From assembly GCA_905235375.1 (NCBI GenBank), contig CAJOLH010000010.1, forward strand, positions 1 through 64,000: a stretch of DNA of 64,000 bases, in the 5' to 3' direction. Of this stretch, positions 55,683 to 64,000 are shown piece after piece. The translations under genes and the position numbers were made by a program. A model generated the notes under the pieces. It saw only the letters and a list, made by a program, of their open reading frames with translations, was not told the DNA's origin and ran no database searches. The stretch is from an uncultured Bacteroidales bacterium (GTDB taxonomy: Bacteria > Bacteroidota > Bacteroidia > Bacteroidales > UBA3663). The stretch's first letter is position 1. Every line of letters starts with the position of its first letter.

Positions 55683-55712
55683 CACCCATTAAAAAAAAGA
55701 TAACCCAAACCG

Positions 55713-57413
55713 ATGAAGGAAAAGATTATCATCTATCAGGCATTGGTGCGACTGTTCGGCAATGGCAATACGACCCGTAAGCATAGTGGCACGATAGAAC
55801 AGAACGGCTGTGGTAAGATGAGTGATTTTTCAGAGGTGGCACTGCGTTCCATTCGTGAACTTGGCTGCAACTACATCTGGTACACTGGATTGCTTCAGCA
55901 GGCTTCTGCCACCGATTATTCAAGCTATGGTATTCCCCTTCAGAACCCTCAGGTCCTGAAGGGTATTGCTGGTTCGCCCTATGCCATCTCCGATTATTAT
56001 AGTGTGTCGTGTGACTTGGCCGACGATCCAAGTCGGCGTATGGAAGAGTTCGACTCCCTTGTAGAACGTACTCATAAGGTGGGTCTCAAGATGATTATCG
56101 ATTTTGTGCCAAATCATGTTGCCCGCCATTACAAGAGTGTAACCAAGCCTAAGAATGTCAGCGACCTTGGTGAGTTCGACATCGTTGAGCATCAATTCAA
56201 TCCCCAGAATAACTTCTACTACTGCAACGAACCTCTGCATCTCGACAGGGTAGGAGTGGAACCTTGCAAGGAGATGGGGCCTTATGTCGAAAATCCAGCC
56301 CGCGCCACGGGTAATGATGTTTTCAACGCATGGCCCGACAAATATGACTGGTATGAGACCGTGAAGCTGAATTTTGGCATTGACTACATGGGAGGTGGAC
56401 ATTACTATTTTGATTCTTTGCCCAGCACATGGCTCAAGTTGCGTGATATTCTCGTTTATTGGACCCATAAGGGTGTCGATGGGTTCCGCTGTGATATGGC
56501 GTTCATGGTTCCCGTTGATTTTTGGCATTGGATTATTCCCCAGATCAAGGAAATAAACCCCGACGTCATCTTTATTGCAGAAATCTATGAGCCTGCCCTC
56601 TATTCAAGCTTCATCAACTACGGCGGCTTTGACTATCTTTACGACAAGGTTGGGCTTTATGACACACTGCGTGGCATCGTGGAGTGCCGTGAGTCTGCCA
56701 GTGCCATAACTCAGGTTTGGCAGAGGCTCAATGGCGTTCAGGAGCACATGCTTAACTTCCTTGAGAATCACGATGAGCAACGTCTGGCTTCTGACTTTTT
56801 TGCAGGTGATCCCATCAAAGGACGTCCAGCACTTATCGTCAGTGCGCTTATGAATACTTGCCCCTTTCTCAACTACTTCGGACAGGAACTTGGTGAGCGC
56901 GGCATGGATGAGGAAGGCTACTCCGGCCTCGATGGGCGAACCTCCATTTTCGATTACTGGAATGTTGACACCATTAATCAATGGCGTGGAAAGGATGGTA
57001 TTTGGAGTTGTCGCTTGTTGCCGAAGGATATGCGCGATCTGCGCGAATATTATAATAAGGTGTTCGACATCGCTAATTCCTGCGATGCACTGCGTGAAGG
57101 CGGTTTTTACGACCTTACCTATTGCAATTACAATAATCCTGAATACAATATCCATCGTACGTTCAGCTTCATCCGCCATTCGCATCAAGACATCGTGCTT
57201 GTGGTAGTTAATTTCCAGGGCGAAGACCAACTGATTGCTGTCAATGTGCCTCAGGAGGCTTGGAATTTTGTTGGAATATCATCTGGACGATGTTGTCATG
57301 TGGAAAATCTCCTTACTGATGAGAGTGACTTCGGCACGTTTTCAACAACCGACCCCGTGCGTGTCAAAGTGCCCGCTTACGATGCTGTAGTATTGCGCAT
57401 AAAAGGCAAGTAG
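55713..57413 (+). CDS. GH13 alpha-amylase family protein
   Basis: A 566-residue intracellular glycoside hydrolase, with no signal peptide. GH13 regions are present: MIIDFVPNHVARHY (region I), DGFRCDMAF with nucleophile D261, VIFIAEIYEP with acid/base E290, and FLENHDEQR with D354. A C-terminal beta domain covers about 480-566. The early part (QNGCGKMSDFSEVALRSIRELGCNYIWYTGLLQ) is usual in Bacteroidota homologues. It likely acts on glycogen- or starch-derived glucans; the bond specificity cannot be read from sequence. Confidence 0.88.
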   Translation: MKEKIIIYQALVRLFGNGNTTRKHSGTIEQNGCGKMSDFSEVALRSIRELGCNYIWYTGLLQQASATDYSSYGIPLQNPQVLKGIAGSPYAISDYYSVSCDLADDPSRRMEEFDSLVERTHKVGLKMIIDFVPNHVARHYKSVTKPKNVSDLGEFDIVEHQFNPQNNFYYCNEPLHLDRVGVEPCKEMGPYVENPARATGNDVFNAWPDKYDWYETVKLNFGIDYMGGGHYYFDSLPSTWLKLRDILVYWTHKGVDGFRCDMAFMVPVDFWHWIIPQIKEINPDVIFIAEIYEPALYSSFINYGGFDYLYDKVGLYDTLRGIVECRESASAITQVWQRLNGVQEHMLNFLENHDEQRLASDFFAGDPIKGRPALIVSALMNTCPFLNYFGQELGERGMDEEGYSGLDGRTSIFDYWNVDTINQWRGKDGIWSCRLLPKDMRDLREYYNKVFDIANSCDALREGGFYDLTYCNYNNPEYNIHRTFSFIRHSHQDIVLVVVNFQGEDQLIAVNVPQEAWNFVGISSGRCCHVENLLTDESDFGTFSTTDPVRVKVPAYDAVVLRIKGK

Positions 57414-57436
57414 CTTTGTCTATTATGCGCAATTTT

Positions 57437-57478
57437 GGGCAGAAACCGTAATTTATTTGTTTTTTCTGCCCTTTTTTT
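57437..57478 (+). terminator. Terminator of the GH13 gene
   Basis: GGGCAGAAA (57437-57445) and TTTCTGCCC (57463-57471) form a perfect 9-bp stem, followed by seven T. Confidence 0.8.
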
Positions 57479-57538
57479 ACCAACCTATTGTTTTAATGGT
57501 TATTTTTGCACCGTGTTATGCATATATAATATTTAATT

Positions 57539-58474
57539 ATGAATAATAACTTTCTTGTTTTCTCGGGACGTGCTTCACGTTACCTCGCCGAAAAGATTTG
57601 TGCTAACTTGGGATGTCCCCTTGGTAATCTGTTGATCCAAACTTTTGCCGATGGCGAGTTTGGAGTGTCGTTCGAAGAGTCCATTCGAGGTAAATATGTA
57701 TTCCTTGTTCAGAGCACCTTCCCAAGTTCTGACAATCTGATGGAGTTGCTCCTCATGATTGATGCTGCCAAGCGCGCTTCTGCTGCACAGATTGCTGCTG
57801 TTATCCCATATTTCGGATGGGCGCGTCAGGACAGGAAGGACAAGCCGCGTGTTGCCATTGGTGCCAAACTTGTTGCCGATTTGTTGTCCACAGCCGGAAT
57901 CAATCGACTTATCACCATGGACCTTCATGCCGATCAGATCCAAGGCTTCTTCGATTGTCCCGTTGATCATCTCTATGCATCGAGCGTCCTTATGCCCTAC
58001 ATTGCCAATGAAGTCGGTCTTGACAATCTGGTCATAGCTTCTCCTGATGCCGGTGGTTCCAAGCGAGCATTCGCATACTCGAAATATTTCAACGTCCCCA
58101 TGGTGATGTGCGACAAGCATCGCGACAAACCCAATTCCATCGGAGAGATGTTCCTTATAGGTGACGTCGCTGGCAAGGATGTTGTCCTTGTTGACGATAT
58201 GGTTGATACTGCTGGCACCATTACCAAGGCAGCTGATCTCATCATGCACATGGGAGCACGCAGCGTCCGTGCATGTGCCAGCCACTGCGTCATGTCTGGC
58301 CCAGCCAGTGAACGTGTCGATAACAGTATGCTCAAGGAGATTGTCTTTACCGACTCTATCCCATATCGTGGCTCGAGTCCTAAAGTCAAGACCATCACCA
58401 TCTCAAACCTTTTTGCCGAGACCATTCGTCGCGTCATGAACAATGAACCCATCTCCAGCCAGTTCCTGATCTGA
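57539..58474 (+). CDS. prs: Ribose-phosphate pyrophosphokinase
   Basis: Prs makes PRPP from ribose-5-phosphate and ATP for nucleotide, histidine and tryptophan synthesis. The 311-residue protein has SGRASRYLAEKICANLG, the FADGEFGVSFEESIRG segment, DRKDKPRVAIGAKLVADLL, the MDLHADQIQGFFDCPVDHLY loop and the PRPP-binding VLVDDMVDTAGTITKAADLI. It is class I and full length. TATTTTTG at 57501-57508 is a possible -7 element. Confidence 0.95.
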   Translation: MNNNFLVFSGRASRYLAEKICANLGCPLGNLLIQTFADGEFGVSFEESIRGKYVFLVQSTFPSSDNLMELLLMIDAAKRASAAQIAAVIPYFGWARQDRKDKPRVAIGAKLVADLLSTAGINRLITMDLHADQIQGFFDCPVDHLYASSVLMPYIANEVGLDNLVIASPDAGGSKRAFAYSKYFNVPMVMCDKHRDKPNSIGEMFLIGDVAGKDVVLVDDMVDTAGTITKAADLIMHMGARSVRACASHCVMSGPASERVDNSMLKEIVFTDSIPYRGSSPKVKTITISNLFAETIRRVMNNEPISSQFLI

Positions 58475-58503
58475 TTTTATTTTCATCTCTATCTTTGTTC
58501 AAA

Positions 58504-61338
58504 ATGAAGCATTTCTTTTCACTGTTTGTTATGACATTGGCTCTATGCGGCAGTGCTCTTGTGGCCCAGCAGATGCCTCAGATGCCACCTTTGCCAATGG
58601 ATCCGCAGGTGCGCTATGGACAGTTGCCCAACGGTCTTACCTACTACATTCGTCATAACGATTTGCCCGAACATCACGCCGAGTTCTTCATTGCGCAGAA
58701 GGTCGGCTCTGTCCTTGAAGAGGAAAGCCAGCGTGGTCTTGCTCACTTTCTTGAGCACATGGCTTTCAACGGCACCAAGAACTACCCCGACAAGGGTTTG
58801 CTCGAATATTTGCAGCGTCATGGTGTCAAGTTTGGCACCAATGTCAATGCATACACCTCCATCGATGAGACCGTCTATAACATTTCTGATGTGCCCATCG
58901 ATGAAACACTCCATCCTGGTATCGTCGATAGCTGTCTGCTTATTCTTCATGATTGGAGCGGATTCCTCACCCTCGATGGTGACGAGATAGACAAGGAGCG
59001 TGGTGTGATTCACGAGGAGTGGAGAACACGCACAAGTGCCACACTCCGTATGTACGATACCATATTGCCGAAGCTTATCCCAGGCAATCGCTATGCTGAA
59101 CGTATGCCTATCGGCCTCATGTCAGTAGTTGATAACTTTGCATACGACGAACTGCGCAACTATTATCGCAAGTGGTATCGTCCCGACTTGCAGGGTATTT
59201 TCGTCGTCGGTGATGTTGATGTCGATGCAGTTGAACAGAAGATTCAGGCCTTATGGTCAGATATCCACAATCCCGAGAACGAAGCAGAACGTGTGTATTT
59301 CCCTGTTGAGGATAATCAGGAGCCTCTGGTTGCTGTTGCCAGCGACCCCGAGCAGAACTTCAATGTTCTTGCTGTCATGTACAAGAGTGACCCACTGCCT
59401 GATGCCGTCAAGCTGACGCAGATTGGCTATATGACCAGCCTTCTCGAGAACATCATCACCATGGCTCTTAATCAGCGGTTGTCTGAGCTCACACAGAAAG
59501 CCGATGCTCCTTTCATGCAGGCAAGTGCCGAATTCGGTAGATATCTTGTCTGCAAGACCAAGGAGTGCTTTGAGCTCGATGTTGTTTTCCGTGAGAACGA
59601 GTGGCAGAATGGCCTAAATGCAGCCTTGGGTGTGGTGCTCTCGGCTGTCAAGTACGGTTTCACTGAAAGCGAGATTGAGCGCGTGAAGGCTGACATCCTC
59701 AGCGGTATGGAGAATGCCTACAACGAGCGCGACAAGCAGAAGAACCGCCCCATCGTGCGCGAGATACAGCGTCACTTCCTTAACGCCGAGCCCATGCCTG
59801 GCATCGAGATGGAGTGGCAGATGGTGCAGCAGATATTCCCCATGATTAACGCTGCAATGATCAATCAGGTGGCCCAGCAGATTGTCTCCCCCACCAATGT
59901 GGCTTTGCTCGTCATGGGTCAGCAGAAAGAGGGTAACGTGCTTCCTACCGAAGAGGAACTGCTTGCTGCCTATAATGCTGCCCTCCAACAGGAGGTTACC
60001 GCCTACGAGGAGGTTCTTAGCGGCATCGAACTTCTTCCCAATGCACCTGCTCGCACGGGCAAGGTTGTCAGCGAAGAGGCTGGCGATTGGGGTTCTACCG
60101 TCTGGACGCTTTCCAATGGCGTAACTGTGGTCTATAAGCCCACCGATTTCAAGAAGGATCAGGTGCTCATGAGTGCTTACTCGAAGGGCGGTACGCGTCT
60201 CGACATGAGTCAGCCGAACATCGTCCGTCAGACTATTGAGGACCTGGCTACTGTTGGCGGTCTCGGACAATTCAGTGCCACCGATCTACCCAAGGTCCTT
60301 GCCGGCAAGAATGCCTCAGTCAACATGAGTATCGATGCCCGCAGTGAAAGTCTCAGCGGCTCGGCAGCACCTAAGGATTTGCGCACCCTCTTCGAACTCG
60401 TCTATCTTAACATGACCGACTTGCGTTACGACGAGGAGGCCTATCAGGCATGGTTCAAGCGTCAGCAGACACAGCTCCAGATGATTCAGGACAATCCGCA
60501 GAAAATTATGAGCGATTCGCTGCAATACACCCTTTATCCTGGAATGCCTGATATGGCGCCCACTCAGCTCGCTGACCTCGACCTCATCGATTACCGCAAA
60601 GGTTATGAATTGGGCAAGAAACGTTTCGCCAATGCTGCCGATTTCACTTTCTATTTCGTCGGAAACATTGATGTTGATAGTCTTCGCGAAATGTCTGAGC
60701 AGTACCTTGCCAACCTTCCTGCAAATGCCGGTCGCGAGGAGCGTCCAGCTGCAGTTCTTCCCGTTGCCGGCAGCCGCGAGAACCGCTTCGATCTGCCCAT
60801 GCAGCAGGCAAAGACTTCAGTTTATGACCTCTTCTATGTCTATGATACGCCCTACACACTGAAAGATGGTCTTACAGCCAATATGCTTGGCCAGAGTGTC
60901 AGCATCATTTTCACCGAGACCATCCGCGAGGAAGAAGGAGCAGTCTATTCCCCCCATGCGCAGGCGTCAATGGATTCCAACACGGGTCTGCTGACATTGC
61001 TTTATCTCTTCGATACCGGTGCCGAGAAACTCGAGAACGCTGAGACTGTAGCTTATCGCGAGATCCAGAAGATTGCTGACGAGGGTGTGCGTGACGATGT
61101 TTTCCAGAAGGTGCATGACTATATGGTCAAGAACCATCAGGAGCAGGTCAAGGAGAATCGCTATTGGCTCAGCAACTTGCAGCAGAAACGTGAGTTTGGC
61201 ATCAATAGTGTTGATGGATGGGAAGAGGTCTTCGATAGCATCACTGCCGACGATGTGAAGGCTATGCTTCGCCGCTTCCTTTCTGCAGAAGCTACCCGCA
61301 TCCAGTTTGTTGCCAACGGTGTAGAGGTAGAGAAATAG
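58504..61338 (+). CDS. Secreted M16 family zinc metalloprotease (pitrilysin-like)
   Basis: From ATG 58504 the protein is 944 residues; TTG at 58495 is also in frame but lies on a TATCTTTG element. A signal peptide (MKHFFSLFVMTLALCGSALVA) directs it to the periplasm. The inverted zinc motif is H81-F-L-E-H85 in GLAHFLEHMAFNGTKNY, with the downstream glutamate expected in the ETVYNIS region. Two M16 halves are present; the second (about 500-940) lacks the zinc motif, as usual. It follows prs by 29 bp. Confidence 0.9.
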   Translation: MKHFFSLFVMTLALCGSALVAQQMPQMPPLPMDPQVRYGQLPNGLTYYIRHNDLPEHHAEFFIAQKVGSVLEEESQRGLAHFLEHMAFNGTKNYPDKGLLEYLQRHGVKFGTNVNAYTSIDETVYNISDVPIDETLHPGIVDSCLLILHDWSGFLTLDGDEIDKERGVIHEEWRTRTSATLRMYDTILPKLIPGNRYAERMPIGLMSVVDNFAYDELRNYYRKWYRPDLQGIFVVGDVDVDAVEQKIQALWSDIHNPENEAERVYFPVEDNQEPLVAVASDPEQNFNVLAVMYKSDPLPDAVKLTQIGYMTSLLENIITMALNQRLSELTQKADAPFMQASAEFGRYLVCKTKECFELDVVFRENEWQNGLNAALGVVLSAVKYGFTESEIERVKADILSGMENAYNERDKQKNRPIVREIQRHFLNAEPMPGIEMEWQMVQQIFPMINAAMINQVAQQIVSPTNVALLVMGQQKEGNVLPTEEELLAAYNAALQQEVTAYEEVLSGIELLPNAPARTGKVVSEEAGDWGSTVWTLSNGVTVVYKPTDFKKDQVLMSAYSKGGTRLDMSQPNIVRQTIEDLATVGGLGQFSATDLPKVLAGKNASVNMSIDARSESLSGSAAPKDLRTLFELVYLNMTDLRYDEEAYQAWFKRQQTQLQMIQDNPQKIMSDSLQYTLYPGMPDMAPTQLADLDLIDYRKGYELGKKRFANAADFTFYFVGNIDVDSLREMSEQYLANLPANAGREERPAAVLPVAGSRENRFDLPMQQAKTSVYDLFYVYDTPYTLKDGLTANMLGQSVSIIFTETIREEEGAVYSPHAQASMDSNTGLLTLLYLFDTGAEKLENAETVAYREIQKIADEGVRDDVFQKVHDYMVKNHQEQVKENRYWLSNLQQKREFGINSVDGWEEVFDSITADDVKAMLRRFLSAEATRIQFVANGVEVEK

Positions 61339-61340
61339 AA

Positions 61341-61379
61341 ATAATGTTTTTCTTTCAATTCCTGAAAGAAAAACATTAT
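61341..61379. terminator. Bidirectional terminator with perfect 17-bp stem
   Basis: ATAATGTTTTTCTTTCA and TGAAAGAAAAACATTAT pair perfectly around loop ATTCC. It lies between the convergent M16 and MetH-activation-like genes. The T and A tracts sit inside the stem, so it can end transcripts from both sides. Confidence 0.8.
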
Positions 61380-61402
61380 CATTCAATTGCGCCAACGGGC
61401 TA

Positions 61403-62074
61403 TCATAGTCTTCGTCCACGTTTGCAGGAAGCGTTGAGTCCGCAATGATTGCAGGTATAGTCTTGCCGCCTGACGTTGTGTCCGATGCCTATTACGCCGC
61501 TTACCGACTTGATGGGAACCATTAGGCAGGAGTCGGTGAGATGTATGCCGCAAGGTGTGGGAGAGGACTTGTTATTATATGTTGGGACTTTAGGTCTGAA
61601 TAATTCAAAAAGGATGGGTTGTTCACTGACATGCCATCCGCAATAACCTGGGCTGTATCTGTTTGTTCGATACAGCCCTTTTGGTGTAAGTTGCTGCTGT
61701 AAGAGTTCTTCCATCTGATCGGCAGTCTTTTCTGCGATGATGGAGCCGATTTCGTTGGCAAGATAGATGCGTACCATGTCACCCTCTTGTGTCAAACGAT
61801 GTTGGAATGCTTCGAATTCCTGCCCGGCAGTTACTACAAACCAGCAAAGGGCTTCGCTTCCCTTCAACTGATTGATGATGATTGGACCAGGATGGAACTG
61901 TTGGAGCGGTTGAATATCTGTAGTGACGAAGGCAAACCTTGCTTGGAGGAATCGCTGTATTTCGTCTATCAACGACAAAACCTCCTGACGCGTGACAGCA
62001 TCAGAAGGTATCGACGAGAGGATATCTTCGGCCCCAAGACCCAGTTCACCGTATGACAGCGTTCTTTCGATCAT
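61403..62074 (-). CDS. MetH activation-domain-like protein
   Basis: The protein resembles the C-terminal S-adenosylmethionine-binding activation domain of B12-dependent methionine synthase: TNRYSPGYCGWHVSEQ near the middle, and SCLMVPIKSVSGVIGIG near the end. It finishes with a cysteine-rich tail CNHCGLNASC that could hold a metal or cluster. From ATG 62074 it is 223 residues (MIERTLSYGELGLGAEDIL); the longer ORF to 62203 has no family-like sequence. It overlaps the URO-D gene by 29 bp. It probably reactivates a corrinoid protein, which is not in the window. Confidence 0.75.
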   Translation of the reverse strand: MIERTLSYGELGLGAEDILSSIPSDAVTRQEVLSLIDEIQRFLQARFAFVTTDIQPLQQFHPGPIIINQLKGSEALCWFVVTAGQEFEAFQHRLTQEGDMVRIYLANEIGSIIAEKTADQMEELLQQQLTPKGLYRTNRYSPGYCGWHVSEQPILFELFRPKVPTYNNKSSPTPCGIHLTDSCLMVPIKSVSGVIGIGHNVRRQDYTCNHCGLNASCKRGRRL

Positions 62075-63071
62075 TGAATTCGGAAAGCGCCTCAAAGAAG
62101 GCATCGATGTTGGCCAGTGGCGTGTTAGGAGGTGTGTCGCATCCGCTCGACAAGACAAAGTTCGGGTAACCTGCACAACGTTCCAGCAATTCTGTGACAG
62201 CACTCTTCATCCCTTCTGTAGTTCCCTGCTTGAAGACTGTGACAGGATCGAGGTTTCCCATGGCAAGTTTGTCAGCAGGAATATCGCGAAGGACTTCGGC
62301 CATGTCGCATTTGTTGCCGAAATGATAGGCATCGGCTCCGGTGGCTACCATCGCGCGAGTGCAGTGACCTGTATTTCCGCAATTGTGGAGCACAACCATG
62401 AACTTTTCGTCCTGAACAGCTTCTACAATCTGTTTGACATATTTCGAACTAAACTCCATGCAGCCATCGTTCGACAGTAAACCTGCAGCGGGTTCTGCCA
62501 TCAGAACTCCATTGACACCTGTCGCTTTCAATGCCCGACAATATCGGAGGATAAAATCTGTGCATTTCTGTAGTAGTTCATGAGCCAATGTTGGTTCGCT
62601 GTAGGAAAGAACCATGATCTCCGACATGTCATATAGTCTTCCTGCCAATGAGAATGGGCCGATGCAACCTGCAAAAATGGGTCGATCAGTAACTTCACGC
62701 GAGGCAATGATATTGGCTTTCAGATATTCGCGTATTCTTCCACTTTCGAGCGACGGAACTTTCAGGCGGTGGATGTCGTCAGCGTTCTTGAGCAACCGAC
62801 CGCTAACAGTGGCAATCTCGTTTTCAGGGAATCTGATAGGCGCACCAAAGGAGTCGGCTTCGACGGTGAGATCCATAGCGGTGCAGCTCGCTCCTGTGGG
62901 ATAATGATTGGCGAGATAGCAGATCGCCTTGGCATGGATGGTGCCTTTGGTGATGGCCTCACGTACGGAATGCCCTGTGGCGTCTATGCCTGGGTGTGTC
63001 ATTACGGGTATTGCAATGACTTTGGGATTGGCGATTACATCATGTCGCCATTGGTACATGTTCATTGTCAT
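62046..63071 (-). CDS. Uroporphyrinogen decarboxylase family (MtaA/CmuA-like) methyltransferase
   Basis: The 341-residue protein has the URO-D fold pattern: HPGIDATGHSVREA, FAGCIGPFSLAGRL, and VVLHNCGNTGHCTRAMVATGADAYHFGNK, whose His and Cys match the zinc site of methylcobamide methyltransferases. LSSGCDTPPNTPLANIDAF closes it. It is not a heme-pathway HemE, because the N-terminal HemE signature is missing. Pairing with the MetH-activation-like gene suggests corrinoid-dependent methyl transfer; the methyl donor is unknown. Confidence 0.78.
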   Translation of the reverse strand: MTMNMYQWRHDVIANPKVIAIPVMTHPGIDATGHSVREAITKGTIHAKAICYLANHYPTGASCTAMDLTVEADSFGAPIRFPENEIATVSGRLLKNADDIHRLKVPSLESGRIREYLKANIIASREVTDRPIFAGCIGPFSLAGRLYDMSEIMVLSYSEPTLAHELLQKCTDFILRYCRALKATGVNGVLMAEPAAGLLSNDGCMEFSSKYVKQIVEAVQDEKFMVVLHNCGNTGHCTRAMVATGADAYHFGNKCDMAEVLRDIPADKLAMGNLDPVTVFKQGTTEGMKSAVTELLERCAGYPNFVLSSGCDTPPNTPLANIDAFFEALSEFNDRKNAVIR

Positions 63072-64000
63072 TTAGCTCTTACTGATTTCGAGGCCTTTCT
63101 GCGAGAGTGTCATTTCGACAAATCGAGCCTTGTTGTTGGGAGGAGAAGCCAGGAGTGTCTTGCGGATACGAGCGGCTGCCTCGTTATCCTTGGCAATCAT
63201 ATAGAGGTATCCGCCACCACCTGCACCTGGCAGTTTGTAACCGAGGCATAGGTCGTCGATCAGACGAGTGATGGCTTGGACGGCAGGCGGATTGGTGCCG
63301 CTGTCGATGCGTTGGTTCTGATTCCAAGTCTTGAGAATCAGTCTTCCCATGGATTCGAAGTCACCACGCTGGATGACATCGTAGAGGTCGAGGGCATGCT
63401 GCTTCATTTCGGCAAGGATGTCGAGGCGTTCGGTTTCGTTGAGGAACATGCCCCGGACGATTTCGGCAAGGATGCCTTTGGCAGTGCGGGTGATGCCGGT
63501 GTAGTAGAGTAGATGACACTTCGAATAATCCGGTGCCGTGAAGAGCGTGTCAGGTAGCCAACGAACCAGGGGCTGCTGTTGCCATCCGGGTTGTGTCTGC
63601 AGGAGTTTGACACCATGCAGTACGCCGCCGTACTGATCCTGCCAGCCTCCACCAGTGGTGAGTAGTTGCTCAAGGACAAGCGTTCGATTGGAAATCTCAT
63701 ACTTGTCCCATCCTAAACCACAAAAGTCGTTCACAGCGCCGAGCACGGTGGCAGCAAGCATTGAACTCGTGCCCAATCCTGAGCCCGCAGGAATGGCTGA
63801 GAGGGTCGTCATTTCGATTCCGCTGCCGAAAGCGTCCAGTTGCTCCTTCAACGAATTGAACTGTTGGGCGCTGAATCTGGGAGAGAAGCCCGCCAGAACC
63901 AGTGCTGCCTTTGGAATGGAGAAGGGCGAACCCACTTTGTTGAACTGCTGCAGGTCATCGTAGGTCACAACCACTTCACTGGCACCGAGGTCGATGCTTC
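63072..64000 (-). CDS. fkp: Fkp-type fucokinase, C-terminal part (cut by the window edge)
   Basis: The frame is open through the right edge, so only the last 309 or so residues are seen. The GHMP kinase motif AIPAGSGLGTSSMLAATVLG and the segment LLTTGGGWQDQYGGVLHGVK fit the kinase half of bifunctional L-fucokinase/GDP-fucose pyrophosphorylase, as does SIDLGASEVVVTYDDL at the edge. KLPGAGGGGYLYMIA is the third GHMP motif. In Bacteroides Fkp salvages fucose for glycan coating. A lone heptose or fucose kinase cannot be excluded without the upstream half. It stops one base before the URO-D start. Confidence 0.8.
   Translation of the reverse strand, partial: SIDLGASEVVVTYDDLQQFNKVGSPFSIPKAALVLAGFSPRFSAQQFNSLKEQLDAFGSGIEMTTLSAIPAGSGLGTSSMLAATVLGAVNDFCGLGWDKYEISNRTLVLEQLLTTGGGWQDQYGGVLHGVKLLQTQPGWQQQPLVRWLPDTLFTAPDYSKCHLLYYTGITRTAKGILAEIVRGMFLNETERLDILAEMKQHALDLYDVIQRGDFESMGRLILKTWNQNQRIDSGTNPPAVQAITRLIDDLCLGYKLPGAGGGGYLYMIAKDNEAAARIRKTLLASPPNNKARFVEMTLSQKGLEISKS

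Noticed and set aside
55291-55703. ORFs across the tRNA-Leu region
   Set aside because: They run through the tRNA gene and the GH13 promoter.

Overview
The window looks like a chromosomal segment of a Bacteroidota species, most likely order Bacteroidales and Prevotella-like. The evidence is: promoters of the form TTTG-N19/20-TAnnTTTG with no consistent Shine-Dalgarno; a thrA / phosphoglycerate-mutase-like / thrC operon; the fucokinase half of an Fkp-type protein; a C10 protease with a type IX-like C-terminal tail; an Oar-like TonB receptor; a BACON-domain lipoprotein; and a TamL-like lipoprotein. No rRNA genes are present and only one tRNA, tRNA-Leu(UAA).

Left part (about 0.4-24.3 kb) is a large type III CRISPR-Cas island. 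A TPR plus beta-barrel protein (475-2016) precedes cas6 and a tight effector operon (2875-10468). That operon encodes an HD-less Cas10, a single Cas7, a Csx10/Cas5-like protein with a helical tail, a double Cas7, a 131-residue protein and a TIGR03986-like large RAMP protein. The set is type III-D-like. In my reading it is an unfused version of the III-D variant whose subunits are fused in some cyanobacteria. A second module (11285-15220) carries a Card1/Can2-like CARF nuclease, a CARF-HEPN RNase fused to a small C-terminal domain that may be a ring nuclease, and a WYL regulator. An accessory block (15432-19434) holds a zinc-ribbon protein, two paralogous proteins of unknown function and a Pif1-like helicase. 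The adaptation operon (19574-22094) is cas1, a CRISPR-associated primase-polymerase and cas2. It is followed by a leader and an array of 27 repeats and 26 spacers (22333-24283), closed by a strong hairpin. The logic is standard for type III: the Cas10 complex senses target RNA and makes cyclic oligoadenylate, the two CARF effectors respond, and the fused C-terminal domain may switch the signal off.

Middle and right part (24.3-64 kb) is mostly ordinary chromosome: hemW-like radical SAM protein, C10 protease, ABC-F protein, GHL10 lipoprotein, BadF-type kinase, infC-rpmI-rplT, an Oar-like TonB receptor with a BACON lipoprotein, an NPP phosphodiesterase, the threonine operon, murB, tamL, an AMP-binding ligase, threonine aldolase, a GH13 protein, prs, an M16 protease, a corrinoid-related pair, and the 3' part of fkp running off the right edge.

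Intergenic DNA holds several unexplained structures: two related 42-bp hairpin minisatellites 30 kb apart; a MITE-like inverted repeat; a long inverted repeat at 53.2 kb; and a shared upstream promoter module in front of four CRISPR-island genes.

All family names come from reading protein motifs by eye. No database search was run.
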